Shown: piece after piece, positions 11,276-23,677 of the stretch
Layout of the letters: every line of letters begins with the position of its first letter
How positions within the stretch are numbered: the stretch's first letter is position 1
Assembly: GCA_030267965.1 (NCBI GenBank)
Contig: BRYA01000271.1
Coordinates: forward strand, 1 to 64,000
DNA length: 64,000 bases
From: Triparma columacea
Lineage: Eukaryota; Sar; Bolidophyceae; Parmales; Triparmaceae
Direction: 5' to 3'
Position numbers and translations under genes: made by a program
Notes under the pieces: generated by a model
Told to the model about the DNA's origin: nothing
Database searches by the model: none
The model's input: the letters and a program-made list of their open reading frames with translations, nothing else

Positions 11276-14200
11276 ATGGCTGAATACGACAAGGCGCTCT
11301 TCAGAATATGTCAGTTCGTGTCCTCTGTCCTCCTCCCCTCCGTTCCCGCCCCATACCCCGTGTCTTCCGGTCTGAACCCTTCGAACCCTCCCCCTTCTCA
11401 CTACACCTCCACTCATAGCTGCTTTGAGATCCTTGCCTTGATTCCGGGGATGGAATGGGGGATGCGGAGGCTCAACTGGAGTAGGTACTGGAGGTGGCAC
11501 GGGGTCGGTTTTGTTGAGAGTCTGTTCAAGCCGCCACCCAATTTGGAGCGGAATTTGTTGGGGTTAGGTGTGGTGGGTGGTAATGGTGGTGGGGAGGTGG
11601 GTGAGGGGGGTGAGGTGGGTGAGGTGGGTGAGGGGGGTGTTGTGGGCGGGCATGATGGGGAGGTTGAGGAAGAGGAAGAGAGCGGGGGGAGGGTTGGGGG
11701 GGAGGAAGAGAAGGAGGAGGACGACGACGACAACGACAATGACAACAATGACGACAATGTTGCTCTGAGAGGTAAGGGGGCGACGAGAAGCGAAATGTCG
11801 TTCCGTGAAAAATGGCAGCATAATAACGCTTTCGCTGCAGTCCTCGGTTCTGTTCTCACCTTCATGATAATGATACGTCCACCCCTTCCCCCACTTTCAG
11901 ATGGTGAACCTCCCTCCCCTCCCCCCCCCCCCCGTGCGTTCCCTCACCGCCCCCGTCCCCAAGTTCACCGCTGTTGCTGTGGCTTTGTCCCCCTCTCCGT
12001 TGGCCTCTGCTCTTACCTCCGCTCCGCACTGGTGCTCCTGTCGGTCCTCCAGGTCCTGGTCATCAGGGCCTTGCACGGGAAATACGTTATCGGGGGGGTG
12101 AACGGGGGCGGGTGGGTAGGGAGCTCGGTCGATGTGGAGAAACAGTACAGGTGAGACAAGAACGAGCCAGGCGAGCCCCTACTCTTCCGCTCACCATCGC
12201 CCCTTCGTTCTCTCTCGTCAGCTCGGGTTACGGTTTCGTTCCCACCACTGCCGGTTCCTCGCTTCGCTTTGCTGAGTCCTCCGCGGGGGTGCATTACCCT
12301 GACCTTTTGGCGCCCACGACTTGCTTGGGGGCAACGGTGGGGGGATGGGACGAAAGCAACGCGTTCTGGCCGGATGGAGGGGACGTTATGCTAATCAAGA
12401 TCGTGGGGGACGAGGAAGGGGTGGACGGGGGGAATGATAAGGGGCTCAATTATGTGCAGGCGCTAAACTTTACGGGGGTCAACGGGACTGAAGTCGACAC
12501 GGGGGAGAAGCTTGTCATGTAAGCGAGCGAGGACAGGATGAGTGAGGACAAGGCCTTCGTAATTAATCTAACTTGTTCCCCTCCCCCTCATTTTAGGTTG
12601 CGGGATTGGATGCAGGACAGCTCCTACGCGTACGCCCGTTATGGCAGCGTCCTCGACGCCCCTAACGAGCTGCTAGTCGAAAGGTTTGGGTTCTGGAAGG
12701 TCGTGGTTACGGAGGGGTGCCTGGCGGGAGGGTTTAGGAGGTGGAGGTTCGGGGGGGGAGGTGAGGGGGGGGGGATTACCGTATTTGTCCCCCCCCCCTT
12801 TGACGGCAGAGAAATCGCGACCCTGACAAACCCACACTCCTTCCCCCCCCACCCACTCCACCCGCCGCTCCCTTTGTAGGCAACGGTTTCCTCACTCCAC
12901 CCTCACTCCATTCGTCTGGTTCTTCCCTTTTGTCAATCATTGGTTACGATACCGCCATGTACAACCAAGTTCTCTTCGGCTTGCGTTCCCCCATTCCTCC
13001 GGCCACTGAGAAGCCCTTGGGGGGGATGATGACGATGGAGGGTGCGGCGAGGGTTAACGCTTGGAAGGACGCTTACGAGGACGAGGTGATGAAATGGCTT
13101 GAGGGGGAGGACAACCAGGTGAGAGGGGGTCAAGAGGGAAAACGGGGGGGGGGGGGTTAAGAGGGAAAACGGGGGGGGAGGGGAACCCCGCGAATGGGGG
13201 CGGAGACTTCTGCTAACACTCGTAACCGCGCGCGGTGGGGGGGGAAATATATAGCACATTGCGCCCAGCTGCCACCTCCTGAACCTCCACACCGGCGAGC
13301 GCTGGGGCACCTCCTCCCCCTCCTCCTCTAAGTTTTACGTGACCCCCCGCGGTTGGTTCGTCGGCCTGCTATACAAGTTGGTCTGGTTGCTGTACGCCAG
13401 GGTCTCTTACTTCTTTATCACGTCCATGACTGCGCTTATCGTCAGAGTCCTGACATCCAGCGGGGTCGCGGTGATGTTCCCGGTGATATGGTGCATGAGG
13501 AGGGTGGGGATGGCGGACAGGGGGAGCGAGAGGGTACTGGAGTTCAGCTACCCATGGCTAGGGATGCCGATTAGGACGTGGGATGGGGACGGTGAGAGTT
13601 TTTGAGGGGGGGGAGGCGAGCGCCCCGAGCGCCCTTGCGCGTTCCAAACGGTCGCCCCCCTGCATCTTTTCCTCTTTCTTCTGCTAACACTCCCCCCCCC
13701 TCCCCCCCATCCTTACCTCCCCCCCAGGATCACACGGTCCCTCCTCCCGTTACTTCCTCGTTCCCCACCTTCTCAAGCTCCTAATATACTACACCCTCTT
13801 CTCCCTGTCCCAGGCTCCCATATCCTCCCTGACCTACGCCAAGTCCAGCCCTCAGATGATGCCTGTCGGTGTTTGGGGCTTGTTCATGGTGTGGGAGTAC
13901 TTCAGCATGGTGTTCGTGAGGACCAGGCTGGGGGTGGCCTTCTTCCCGGCCTTCACCTGGCTGCTCTTCGCGGCGTTCCAGATGTACTACTCCTGCTTCG
14001 CTTACCCGTACACTCTGGAGGCCCTGTTGCCGGCTTACAGCGTCACGCTCGCCGCGGCGGCTTACACTTTCGCGGTGCTGGAGCTTCCCAAGTACGGGGA
14101 GGGGGTGCTGGAGGAGGGAAGGACGAGAGAGGTTTGGAACGGCGTGGCGTGGGGGGCGTGGGAGGGGGGAATGCCCGGAGAGTGGACTATATTTATGGGC

Positions 14201-14383
14201 CTTAACAGGTGGTATAGGAGGATTGAGGAGGAGGACGAGGACGAGGGAGGATGGGAGGGGGTGGAGGGGGGTGGGAGAGAAAGAGATTTGGAAGAAGGAG
14301 GGACGGGGGGGGAGGAGGGGGTGGAAATGAGGGTTATAAGGAGGAGGGTTGGGGTTGGGGGTGAGGGTGAGGGGGGGGAGTAG
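11276..14383 (+). CDS. TMEM259: Membralin (TMEM259) homologue, 6 exons
   Basis: Proposed exons: 11276-12150, 12222-12518, 12597-12760, 12880-13118, 13255-13591, 13728-14383, giving 855 aa with all phases matching. Recognised from membralin landmarks: an early membrane helix (LRSALVLLSVLQVLV), the IGYDTAMYNQVL segment, a long hydrophobic block following FYVTPRGW, and a conserved C-terminal block beginning GVWGLFMVWEYF and ending in FAVLELP. Membralin is an ER multi-pass protein; in animals it works with the RNF185 ubiquitin ligase in ER-associated degradation. Exon 1 carries a long Gly/Glu/Asp-rich insert at about 11580-11760 and may hide a further intron (a donor at 11772 and acceptor at 11900 are in frame). 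The C-terminus is Glu/Gly-rich. The 5' end is the least certain part. Confidence 0.78.
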
Positions 14384-14466
14384 TGCACACACAGTGCTTT
14401 ACAAACTTCTCAAGAACGCTGCATTTCCGCTCAAAAGTGTTTAATTTTATTCCCCGTTTTTCATGC

Positions 14467-15695
14467 TTACCCTAATACAGCTGTTCCATTCACCCCCCCA
14501 CCCAACAGCTCGACCTCCTCCTCCCCCTCCTTCACCCTCCCCACCTTTGCGTGTGAATCCCCTGTGCCGAGTATATCGTCTAAGTACATGAAGTACTGCT
14601 GGAGGTATCGCCCGCCGCCAGCGTGGTGCTTTTCGTGTCGCGGGGCTCCGCCGAAGATATTCGGGAAGAGGTTGTGGCTCTGCCAAGGAAGGTCGTACCC
14701 TGAGTGCGACTCTGTCAACAAGTAGGTGACAACGATGTTGTGAATAATTCTGGAGAGGGGGTGCTTGCCGCCTCCGAAGGGGCTAATTTGTTGGACTATT
14801 ATGTTTACGACGACCTGGAGGAAACCGTCGATATAGCTATGCTGCACGGTTTCGACAGCGTTGAGGGAGGAAGACCATTTGTGGTGAACAACATGCTGCT
14901 TCCTGAACGACTTGACAGGAGCATTGTGCAGTGCGAAGTGGATCGGGTAGAAGAGGAAGTCGTAGAGGACGACCCCGAAGACGACCTCAGCTGAGAGGTG
15001 GCCGAAGGTTGGTGCCTCGATGGGGAGGGCTGGGTGAGGGTGAATGAGGTGGTAGAGATAGATGCTTCCCATGTATGAGACTAGAGGGTTGAACCACATG
15101 TACCAATTCTCCTATTTTAGGTGAGAGAGGGGGGATTTGGGTAAGTCGCCTCGAAGGTTCTTCGCACAATAAGCAGAAGCAGCACACAACTCACTTTTTT
15201 CGCCCACAGGAACGGTTCCACCGGTTTCTTCCCATCTAAGCGCCGCTTCGGCGTTTCCTCCTCACCCAGAAATAGGTGCATCGAAGACCAGAGAACAATC
15301 CACGTCACGAACGACCCCGATGCCACAGAAGCTTCAAACATTGGATGTTGGACGATAGGATTATCATACATTGCGTGCCAAACGGACTCAGTGACTGAAT
15401 CTAAGGGAGTCGGGTTAATGTTGTAACCTATCATTGCACCGAATGAAGCAACAGCAGCAGTAGGGAAGGAGGAAAGGGGGGAATTGACAGCATTTCCACG
15501 AGTCGGTGGCAGATGTGAGGGAATTTGCAGCTTTAAATGATCCTGTCTCTTGGACGATGGAGTAATGAGGCCACCCACGCGACCAAGTAAAAGAGTGGGA
15601 AATAAGAGAAACCGAAACATGTTCAAATGAAACATAATGAGATGAATGAGATACCAGTTTTTTGCTGAGTGAAAAGGGGCATTTCTCTCCCCCAT
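14467..15695 (-). CDS. Fatty acid hydroxylase superfamily protein (2 exons)
   Basis: Exons 15695-15195 and 15111-14467, phase 0, 381 aa from the first ATG. Three histidine boxes are visible: HFALH, HVVHH and HEKHH, spaced as in the fatty acid hydroxylase/sterol desaturase superfamily (C-5 sterol desaturase, sterol methyl oxidase, ceramide hydroxylase). These bind a di-iron centre at a membrane. Hydrophobic segments flank the boxes. The substrate cannot be assigned. In-frame ATGs at 15635 and 15620 (MFRFLLFPTLLL) give a better N-terminal signal. The first ATG lies only 8 nt from the ATG of the divergent gene at 15704, so the later starts are more likely. Confidence 0.82.
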
Positions 15696-15703
15696 AAAAG
15701 ACG

Positions 15704-16905
15704 ATGATGATGACCCGCGGGCCTCAAATTTTCAGTATCATACTTGTCTTCTTCTTCGTATTTATTCACCAAACGTCTTCATTTACACCTGCTGTCCCTC
15801 CCCGCTTTCAAATCAACCTGTCGACAAGAGGCATCCAAAGAGGTGGCTCAATCACACCCCAGAATGATCCCTCCTCCTCCTCTTCACCCACTTCCCATTC
15901 GCGTTTAAGGAGTTTTATCGTATCTCGAAGTGTTTCGACATCGAACTTCTGGTTGAAGAGCTTCTACGAGCTCTCCCTCGCTCTATCGCTGCAATTGGCT
16001 GCAGAGTATAAGATAAGAAAGGTGAGATGAGGCGAGCGGAGTGGCGAGAGTGGCGAGGTTGACAGTGAGTGTGCAATCTTCCCCTACATGCACCCTTCTT
16101 TTTCATGGCTTCGCTCTTTGCCATCCAAATCCTGACCCCTTCCCCTGTCTACACTCACTACGCTCATCGTGTATGTATCGCAGAGTTTCGCGGCAATGCT
16201 TGCTGCTTCCGACTACATACTCGCTGCCGTGTTGACAGCTTGTGCGGGAAAGTACTACAGCATGCTGAGGACGCTGAAGCCAAATTCTGATTCCCAGCAC
16301 ATGTTCTCCCACAACATCCCCCTTTCATCTAGGGTCAAGGAGTTTACCTCGGCCATGCCTCCCCTCTTCACTGTGGGTGTGTTCTCTGCGACTGTTGGGT
16401 ACAGGTGAGGGTGGGCGACGAGCAGCGACGAAGTTGGTTCATATTTTAGCCTTTCTTACAATCGCTTCGCTCCTCCCTACCTCCCCCGCTCTTCCCTACC
16501 TCCTCCGCTCCTCGTTTCGCCGCTGCGTTCGTCGCAGCTTATCAACTGTGTGCACTGCTCTGAGGGAGCGAATAGGGGGCTTCGTTTCTCCAGTCGTAGG
16601 GATTCACCCTCTCTCGGCAGGCATTTACACCGGTTCATTCATGGCGATTATTTCGAATATTCGTTACAATCTCCTCCAGCACGTACTGGAACCCTTTATA
16701 GAGGTGAGAAATGGACTCCCAACCGCTCGCCATCCAAGTGCCCACCTCCTTGCTCGTCACCTCACTCCTCGCCCGCCCGCAGAAGAAACTAACCGGCTGG
16801 TCGATGAGAACGGCAATATTTATCCTCCGTGCGTTCAATGGGTTCCTCGGGAGCTACCTTGCCATCACAGGGATGCGATTAGTGGGTCTACAGCGGTTCA
16901 AATAA
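15704..16905 (+). CDS. Putative plastid-targeted membrane protein (4 exons)
   Basis: Exons 15704-16021, 16184-16404, 16538-16703, 16783-16905; phases agree; 275 aa. The N-terminus is a clear signal peptide ending ...HQTSSFTPAVPP, with Phe after the Ser run and then an Ser/Arg-rich transit-like stretch. This is the bipartite plastid presequence pattern of secondary red algae. The mature part has several hydrophobic helices (LAASDYILAAVLTAC, PPLFTVGVFSATVGY, YTGSFMAIISNI, FLGSYLAITGM). I do not recognise the family. Exon 2 could use a slightly different acceptor, but this one keeps the frame. Confidence 0.68.
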
Positions 16906-16987
16906 ATTAACACTGGCCTTTGTTCACAAAATCTTTACCCTTTACCCCCCTCACTTCACTCGCAAACTTTTCTCTCTCCACCCCCGA

Positions 16988-18039
16988 CTACCTCAAGGTG
17001 ACCATTTGGGGGAGACTGCTCAAGCCGAAGCTACGGCACAAATCTGGGAGCTCTGCATATGTTCTCACCCCCAAAACCAAATTGTCCCTGTTACTCCTTC
17101 CCAACCAGCCATCTTGGACGAAAATCTCCAAGAGTTTTTCAGCCCTTTTGGCCGAGATAGCCTTCCCTTTCACTATCGATGACCTCCCCCCCCTCCCCCC
17201 CTCCTCATTGTCTTCGTCCCCTCCTATTCCGACAGTGGGGACATCCACAAGGGCCGCGGGGGTTGTGCGCAGGCCGATGAAATTCGATGTCGTGAGCTTT
17301 CCCTTGCATCCCATGCCGCCGACACCCTCGTTCTCCTTCTCCCCTTCATCCAGATCTTCTGAAATTTCAATCTCATCGATTCCGACATTTATGATGGCCT
17401 CGACGCCCGCCCTGAAAAAGCCCATCTCCTCGACCGTCAGCTTGGAACCGAAATTCTTGGCCAGAGTATCAGCCTGAGTGTTGACGAAGACGTAGAACCT
17501 CGCGCCCTTTTCCATGATGGCAAGCTTGATCTCGAAACCTGCATCAGTCAACAAGCTGTTGATTGATCCAACACACTTGTCGATCTCCTTCAACAGGGCC
17601 ACCCTCTCCGCGCCCTCCTCATCACCGTCGGCTTCCTCTACTGACACTCCCATCCCCAAATCTGACCTGATCGTTGTGTAAGTCTCACAAATGTCATCTT
17701 CGCTCAGAAATACGCGCGATGAAATCATCTGCAATAGAAATTCTGAGTACAAACGACATTTACAGGGGGGTGTGTTAGGCGAGGTTGAGAAAGGAAGTCC
17801 CAAATTGAGGAGAAGAGATGGCGGAGGGAGACGGCAGGGAGACAAAAATGTATAAAATTTGTCATTCAGGGTTATTTCCAGTAAAATCGTGCGGGAAGGG
17901 GAGATAAAATGCATATTCACTCACTCTGGCCTCTCGTCAGGGCGTCATTCTCTGGATTTTGAGGCATAGGCGGGGACTCCTCGATGGAGGCACTGGCACT
18001 CTTTGAGGATGCTTTCCTTGCTCTTTTACTCCTTGGCAT
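16988..18039 (-). CDS. NSE1: SMC5-6 complex subunit NSE1 homologue (2 exons)
   Basis: Exons 18039-17925 and 17742-16988, 289 aa, phase 1 joined correctly. After a basic, Ser-rich N-terminus (MPRSKRARKASS) the protein follows the non-SMC element 1 fold: tandem winged-helix segments with FEIKLAIMEKGARFYVFVN, LTVEEMGFFRAGVEAII and, near the end, KRAEKLLEIFVQDGWL then LVLGVRTYAEL. NSE1 works in the SMC5-6 complex in DNA repair and normally ends in a RING-like zinc domain. That Cys/His-rich tail is absent here: the frame stops at 16988, 82 nt from the end of the convergent gene. Either the RING was lost or a 3' exon is missing. Confidence 0.75.
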
Positions 18040-18314
18040 ATTTGTATCGCGTAATTGTCCTGGTTGTGATCTTTTGGTAGTTTCGATGATTTCGTTTGTG
18101 ACCGCACGACAAATAAAGTCTTGGCAAAGTATTTTTGGGGAAAACACTCCCTTGCTTGGGAGGTAAAGAAATAAATAATAAAAGAACTGAAAGTATGACG
18201 AGAATGTGAAATGTGTTTCTATCATTCTCTGGAAAATCGGCGAGAACGTGTCGAAATTGAATCGCTGGAAATGGGCCTGTAAAACTTCCAATCTCAAAAT
18301 GTCCACCCCTCTCT

Positions 18315-21063
18315 TTAGTCCCCATTTTTTTCACCAGTGGACTTCTTCTCCTTCTCCATATCCTCGGCCTCCTTAACCACTTGCGTTGGACTGGCCTTGC
18401 CGTCCGCTCGATTTTGATCTGCTGTCTGCGACGCCCTCCTTGCATTTGACCTATTTCCACGAGACTTCGCCCTGGCCTTTTTCTCCGCCTTTGACCTTGA
18501 TACGCAGGCATTGGTATTTACTGAGGCCGCCATCGCCTTTGACTCCCTGAGACTGTTTTCCTCCTCGTAAGAAACTTTCAACGTGCGGCTCGTCCTTTCC
18601 CTGACTTCGATGCTACATTTGTTCTCATAGTTCTGCCCAAGAACCATTCGTTCAAGGTGGTTAAAGGCCTTAACGTACTCGTTACAAAGGTCAGTGGGGT
18701 TGTCTAGCACCTCTGGATTGGCGAGGCAGCTGAATACCACGTGGTCGATGTAGCTGTAGATGCTCAATCCTGTAGAGAAGAAGGGTCAGTATAGTGTGGT
18801 CAAGTCGTTGAGGTACAGTACGGTTTAAATTTTCCTCGTGAGGTCGGCTTCGCTCCCATCCCCCACCACCCCCACCACGCAACCCCCGCCACGCAACCCC
18901 CCCCTCCTCACCTAGGGCTCCGCTTCCAATCAGTGGAACCCAGAAGTACATGTCGTTGACCTTGGCCCCGGCGAAGTAGGCATCACTCTTCCTTCCTGGA
19001 ACGTTGCTGAGAAGCAAGGTGTTCTTGCCGTAAAACCAGTTCTGAACTCTGATGAACATTTCGCTTGGCAACCACTTGACGAGAATTGTGATCAGTGCAA
19101 ACACGATGAAGACATCTGGGTAACTCTTGAGCCTGTCCATTTGCCTCTTGATCTTCCTCAGCAATGTCTTCGGGTTTTGCTCCTTGAGCGGCAAGGAAAC
19201 AAACACGGCCGACACTGCGACAAGTAGAGCAAGGTTTTGGGTTTTGGGTGAGAGTAATGAATGATTCGGTCAACTAAAGCAAACCCTTGAGCGGCTCGCC
19301 GCTTCGGTCGCCTCCGCCACCACTCTCACTCACCTCGGTTGTCGAGGTCCACATTCCTCGACAACGGCTCTCTCAAGCTCACAGGGAGTATGCATCGCAC
19401 GGAGGAGGGCAGCTTCGACTCGTCGTTGTTAAAGTGGGCCAGCATGAAGTTGCGAATGGTCAGGGCCGTTGTAGCAACTATCACGTCGTTGACTTTGCCG
19501 TTTACTGCCTTGCCCACTGCCTTTATCCTAGACAGGTCAATTGGATTAGACATTGAGACCCTCTTGTTGTGGCTTGCCGACCCTCGGTCCTCTGGCTTGA
19601 AAATATTTGGTGGGTCGGCCTTCATGATGAGGATGAAGAAAAGTCTAAAAGGCGTCAATGCAATGAGCCACAGCACCTTGAAGAAGTTCACCACGAAAGA
19701 ACTCTTTTTCTTCCTCTTATGTTTCTTGATTGATTGGAACATCCCGGACTCGTCGACCTCAAAGAGTCCATCTTTATTGAATTCGTCGATGCTCTCCAAA
19801 TCGTCCCCGTCCTCCACCTTGTCCGTACTGCAACCAATAGGAACAACAGAGTTTGTGCTAACCTGGCTATTGATGCTGTGCGCCACTCTCGACTTTCTCC
19901 TCTCTCTCTCTTGCTGGTGGTTACCATCCTCCCTCACGGACTCTCCCTGACGGGAATACTCGCTCGGGTCGCAAGCATCGTTTTGCTTGGAACTGAAAGA
20001 AGTCATGGACCTAAAGTATGCAGCATTTGAGTTGTTCAAGGCAATTGCTAAGTTAGGCGCAGTAGCCCCAACTATCGCGGGCCCTCCGGGTGAATTGTGT
20101 CCATGGGTGTGATCCCCTGCAGTGCTCAAGGTGGTGGCTGATTTGGACAACTCTCCGTCGGCGGTATGCTGCGGCGGCGGGAGCAGAGGGGGGCATCGAG
20201 GAAAGTTAATGGCCTGAGAAGACTCTGAGTACCTGTGGAGCGTTCTAGATATGGTTTCTGCTGCTCTTTCAAACAAAACTCTCACCTCCTCCAAGGACAT
20301 CTCCCCATTCCTCAGCTGCTTCCTCAAATTGATGACGTCGTGATCTCTATCTGAGTAAACGCCCGACTCTACGTCAAAGCCTCCTCTAAGAACGTCGCGC
20401 GTCTCTATGTCAAAAAGCCAATCAACCATTTGGACCAAACTCAGTCCGTCCCCTATAGCATGATGTGATCTAAATACAACGATATCTCGGGAGGCAAACG
20501 TGTCGTGCACGAGGGTCATCTTCCACATCGCCCTATCGTCCGGAAGAACCTCCGAGCAGTATTCCGATAATAAGCTAGTTATTGTCTCCGGAGGCCTCAC
20601 AGTGATCTCCTCAACATGGTCAGACAACCGAAAGTTGGGGTCCTCATACCAAGAGAGGTCGACAATGCGGCAACGAAGGCGATGATAAACGGCGGACATT
20701 GTCTTGGCGGTGAGCTTCAGGGCCTCGAACGTGCAATTCTCCTGCGTTTTGCGTGTGTGCGTGCGTGCATGTGTGTATATGTGTATCAGATGATGATGTG
20801 AGGAGAGAATCGAGGAATGTTCTTATTTCCTTTGTTCTTTTCGAGTAATAAATCATCGGCATTTTCGTAGGGTGCCCTTCTTGAGCTAAATTTTCCCCCC
20901 TCGCTCTTACCTCGCAACATATACAAGCCACAATAACCATGGGTGTTTCCTTCGTTGTTGTCTGCACGAGAAGACTGTCAAAGCTGGACAGTTTCGTCTT
21001 TCCTTGAAGCTTTGACGGGGTCACTGACGACGAGTTTCTCGTGAAGTACGAAATTGACTGCAT
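18315..21063 (-). CDS. Wax ester synthase/diacylglycerol acyltransferase (WS/DGAT), 4 exons
   Basis: Exons 21063-20911, 20741-19334, 19214-18912, 18769-18315; phases agree; 772 aa. The catalytic HHxxxDG motif is HHAIGDG near residues 142-148. The C-terminal WSD1/DUF1298 region is present: LLSNVPG, then YFWVPLIGSGAL, then LSIYSYIDHVVF. The family esterifies acyl-CoA to long-chain alcohols or diacylglycerol to make wax esters or triacylglycerol, usually at the ER. A Ser/Asp-rich insert of about 150 residues separates the catalytic part from a hydrophobic segment (FFKVLWLIALTPFRLFFI). A lysine- and arginine-rich tail of about 100 residues follows the conserved region. The first exon encodes a hydrophobic stretch (PMVIVACICC). 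Confidence 0.88.
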
Positions 21064-21353
21064 GGTTTGGTTTAAAATGTAACAAATTGATGATAGGTCA
21101 GCGAATCCCCGGCTCTTCTGTTAAGCCAAAATTATCTTTCAGAAAGGGAGAAAGGCGCACCGGTCAGGGGACGCCAAAGAGGGAAGTTGCTTCCGGGGGG
21201 GCTGTCAAGTTTGGAGAACGCAATGCAGCCTTTTCCGGATTTCGAACCGATTCAGTTCTCGGGAATTCTTCCCAAACATCCGAACTTGACTTTCAGCTTC
21301 AGCCCAGGGGCCAGGGGATAGGGTGACAATTTGAAGGAGGGGAGTTCTCTGAA

Positions 21354-23677
21354 ATGTCTGAAGGCGCTTCGACAGAACATGAGCGTGCGTTCAACTTCAC
21401 CACGGCGCCACCTGGACCCTCTCTATCGTCTTCCCCGAGGAGCAAGGCTGAACTGAAAAACCTGAGACAGCGGCGGAAACTTAGGGAGAAGGTGGTAGCA
21501 GGGAGGGGGGGGGATTCTCCACCGCCACGTCGGCCTGTAGGTTTGTCCGCAAGGACGGCTCGGCTCAGTCTGCATTACTCGATACCCTCTGGACTGCTCC
21601 TGCTCACCTTCCTCCTGTCTGTCTCCCTCCTCCTCTTCCCTTTTGTTCTTCCCCACTCCTCGTCTAATTTCACCAAGAGTAAGCTCTACCTCAAGTACAC
21701 TCTCCGCGGGTTCGGCACATCCGATGGCGGAGTTGTGCAAGTGATGGGCTTGGTTTTGCTTTGCTTCACAGTGGCAGGAGTTTTGCTCAAGTTGCTTCCC
21801 AGGTCAGTCGCGAAGCGCTTGGAGAAGAGCTTTGCGGTGTGGGGCAATCTAGTCGCATACATCCCCTTTGTTCTCCTGGCTATTGTCGCTGCGTGCGTGG
21901 CCCGGTTCTCCCTCCCCGCCTACATACTTCAGGCTCGCTCCTTCCTCTCTCCCTCACTGCGTTTCTGTGCCCCCTCGACCGACCGCATTTCCACCTACGT
22001 TGCAATCCACTTGAGCAAGTGTGGCTATTCGCAGATCGATGCGTGTAGCCTCGCGGACCTCGTCTACCTCCCAGTGCCGTGGCTGGAAAATTCCCATGTG
22101 CCTGGGTCGTCGTTTGGAGGAATTCACCGCGGAGCACGGGTGAACCAAATACCGTACGGCGATAGTCGAATCGCGCATAAGAGCGCTCTCAACTGGCACT
22201 TGCGGAGTGCGCCTTTCTACGCGACGACATTTATCACTGAGAAGGTGAGGATGTAGAAGGGAGGAGAAGCAAAGTTGATGCAGCAACTCCATCGACAAAC
22301 CATTCATACACAAAACCAAACCCATACTAACCAAACGCTTCGCAGGATGAGTTGGAAATTTTGAAGGCGGAGAATAGGGCGAACAGCAGCTATACCTGGA
22401 TCGTCAAGGCTGGAGAGGGCGGGGCGAAGGAGATGTCAAAGAACCTTGTTGGAAGGAGCGTTTGGGTCGGGGAGAACCCGTATGAGGGGATTGCATGGCT
22501 TAAGGGTGTGGGAAAGGACGATGAAAAGGCAGTGAGGGCGACCGCGGTCATTACTGAAAAGGCGCGGGTGGACGGATACGATAACGAAGAGAGGAGAGAA
22601 AAGGAGAACAGGGAGGCCAAGATTAGGCAGCACACTGACCTGAGCAGAACCGAATTGACAGAGAGGTTCTTGGAGCGGCTGGGCAGGGGAGATATAGAAG
22701 AGGGAGGGGGAGAGAGAGAGATGAAACAGAGTGCTGAGTCGAAACGCCAGGAGCTGCACGGTCATCACCTGGTTCAAAGATACATCAAGAAGCCTTTGCT
22801 ATCTGAAGATGGGTATAAATGGAACTTGAGGATCCCGGTCTTGGTGACGGCGGTTGAGCCTGTGAGGGTTTACGCTGGGAAGAATGCCGCGATTGCAGAG
22901 TTCGCGAAGGAAAAGTATGAAGAGGGGGGATGGTACACCAAGGACGGAAAGGTTGAACGATACACGTGGAAGCGTGGTGACGGCAAATGGGAGAAGGTGG
23001 TGGATGCAATTTTCGGGGTTGTATTCGGTTCCGTTGACAAGTGGAAGAAGGACTTGGAGTACTCTGCAGACCTGTTCATTCCTGCGGGGAGTAGGCCGAG
23101 GGGAGGAGGGGGCAAATGGGGGAGAGAAGAAGCTAAGGTGATCGAGGAGAGGTACAAGAGGGAGCTAAAGGCTTTTAGGGAGAAGGTGGCGCGAGATTCG
23201 GCGGCGGAGCAGAAGAAGAGGCGTGGGGGGGACAGATTTAAAGACATCGACCTTGAAGGTGACATTCACAAGGTGCTGTTTGAGGATGGAGGGGGGGGGG
23301 ATCTTGACGTGACGAGCGTCAAGTCGGAAGAATTATCAGAGGTGGACCAATCATCCATCAAGGGAGGCGGATTCCACGTCTTCTACTTCGACTTTTTGTT
23401 TGACGATGAAGGGGGAGCGTGGCTGCTTGATATCGATAGCATGGGAGGAGAGGAAGACGGAATGGAAGAGGAGGAGGCGTTTGCGGCGACAGTGGAGGAT
23501 GCTATGTATTTGGCTGGATGGCTGGACGATGAAGGAGGAGACAAGGAAGAGACCGGGGACTACTTTGAGAGACTCCTCGAGGGGAGAAACCTGGAGGAGG
23601 CAGAAGAAATGCAGGACGACAAAAGCGATGTTCACATTTGTGCCTCATATAGTAAACATAATAGTGCGGGATCGTGA
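21354..23677 (+). CDS. Tubulin-tyrosine-ligase-like protein with N-terminal membrane helices (2 exons)
   Basis: Exons 21354-22244 and 22346-23677, phase 0, 740 aa. The N-terminal part has a basic cytosolic-looking start and three strong hydrophobic helices at about residues 75-100, 125-147 and 165-190. From about residue 215 the TTL/ATP-grasp order can be followed: TWIVKAGEGGAKEM, then HHLVQRYIKKPLL, KWNLRIPVLVTA, and near the end FHVFYFDFLFDDEGGAWLLDID. In the family these build the ATP pocket and the ligase site that adds Tyr, Glu or Gly to proteins. Charged low-complexity insertions (Glu/Lys-rich) lie between the blocks. The final Asn of the usual LLEVN motif is replaced by Asp (LLDID), so the exact activity is open. 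A membrane-anchored TTL is unusual. Confidence 0.65.

Noticed and set aside
11413..11865. Ser/Pro-rich ORF antisense to membralin exon 1
   Set aside because: It mirrors the low-complexity insert; the sense strand carries the membralin homology.
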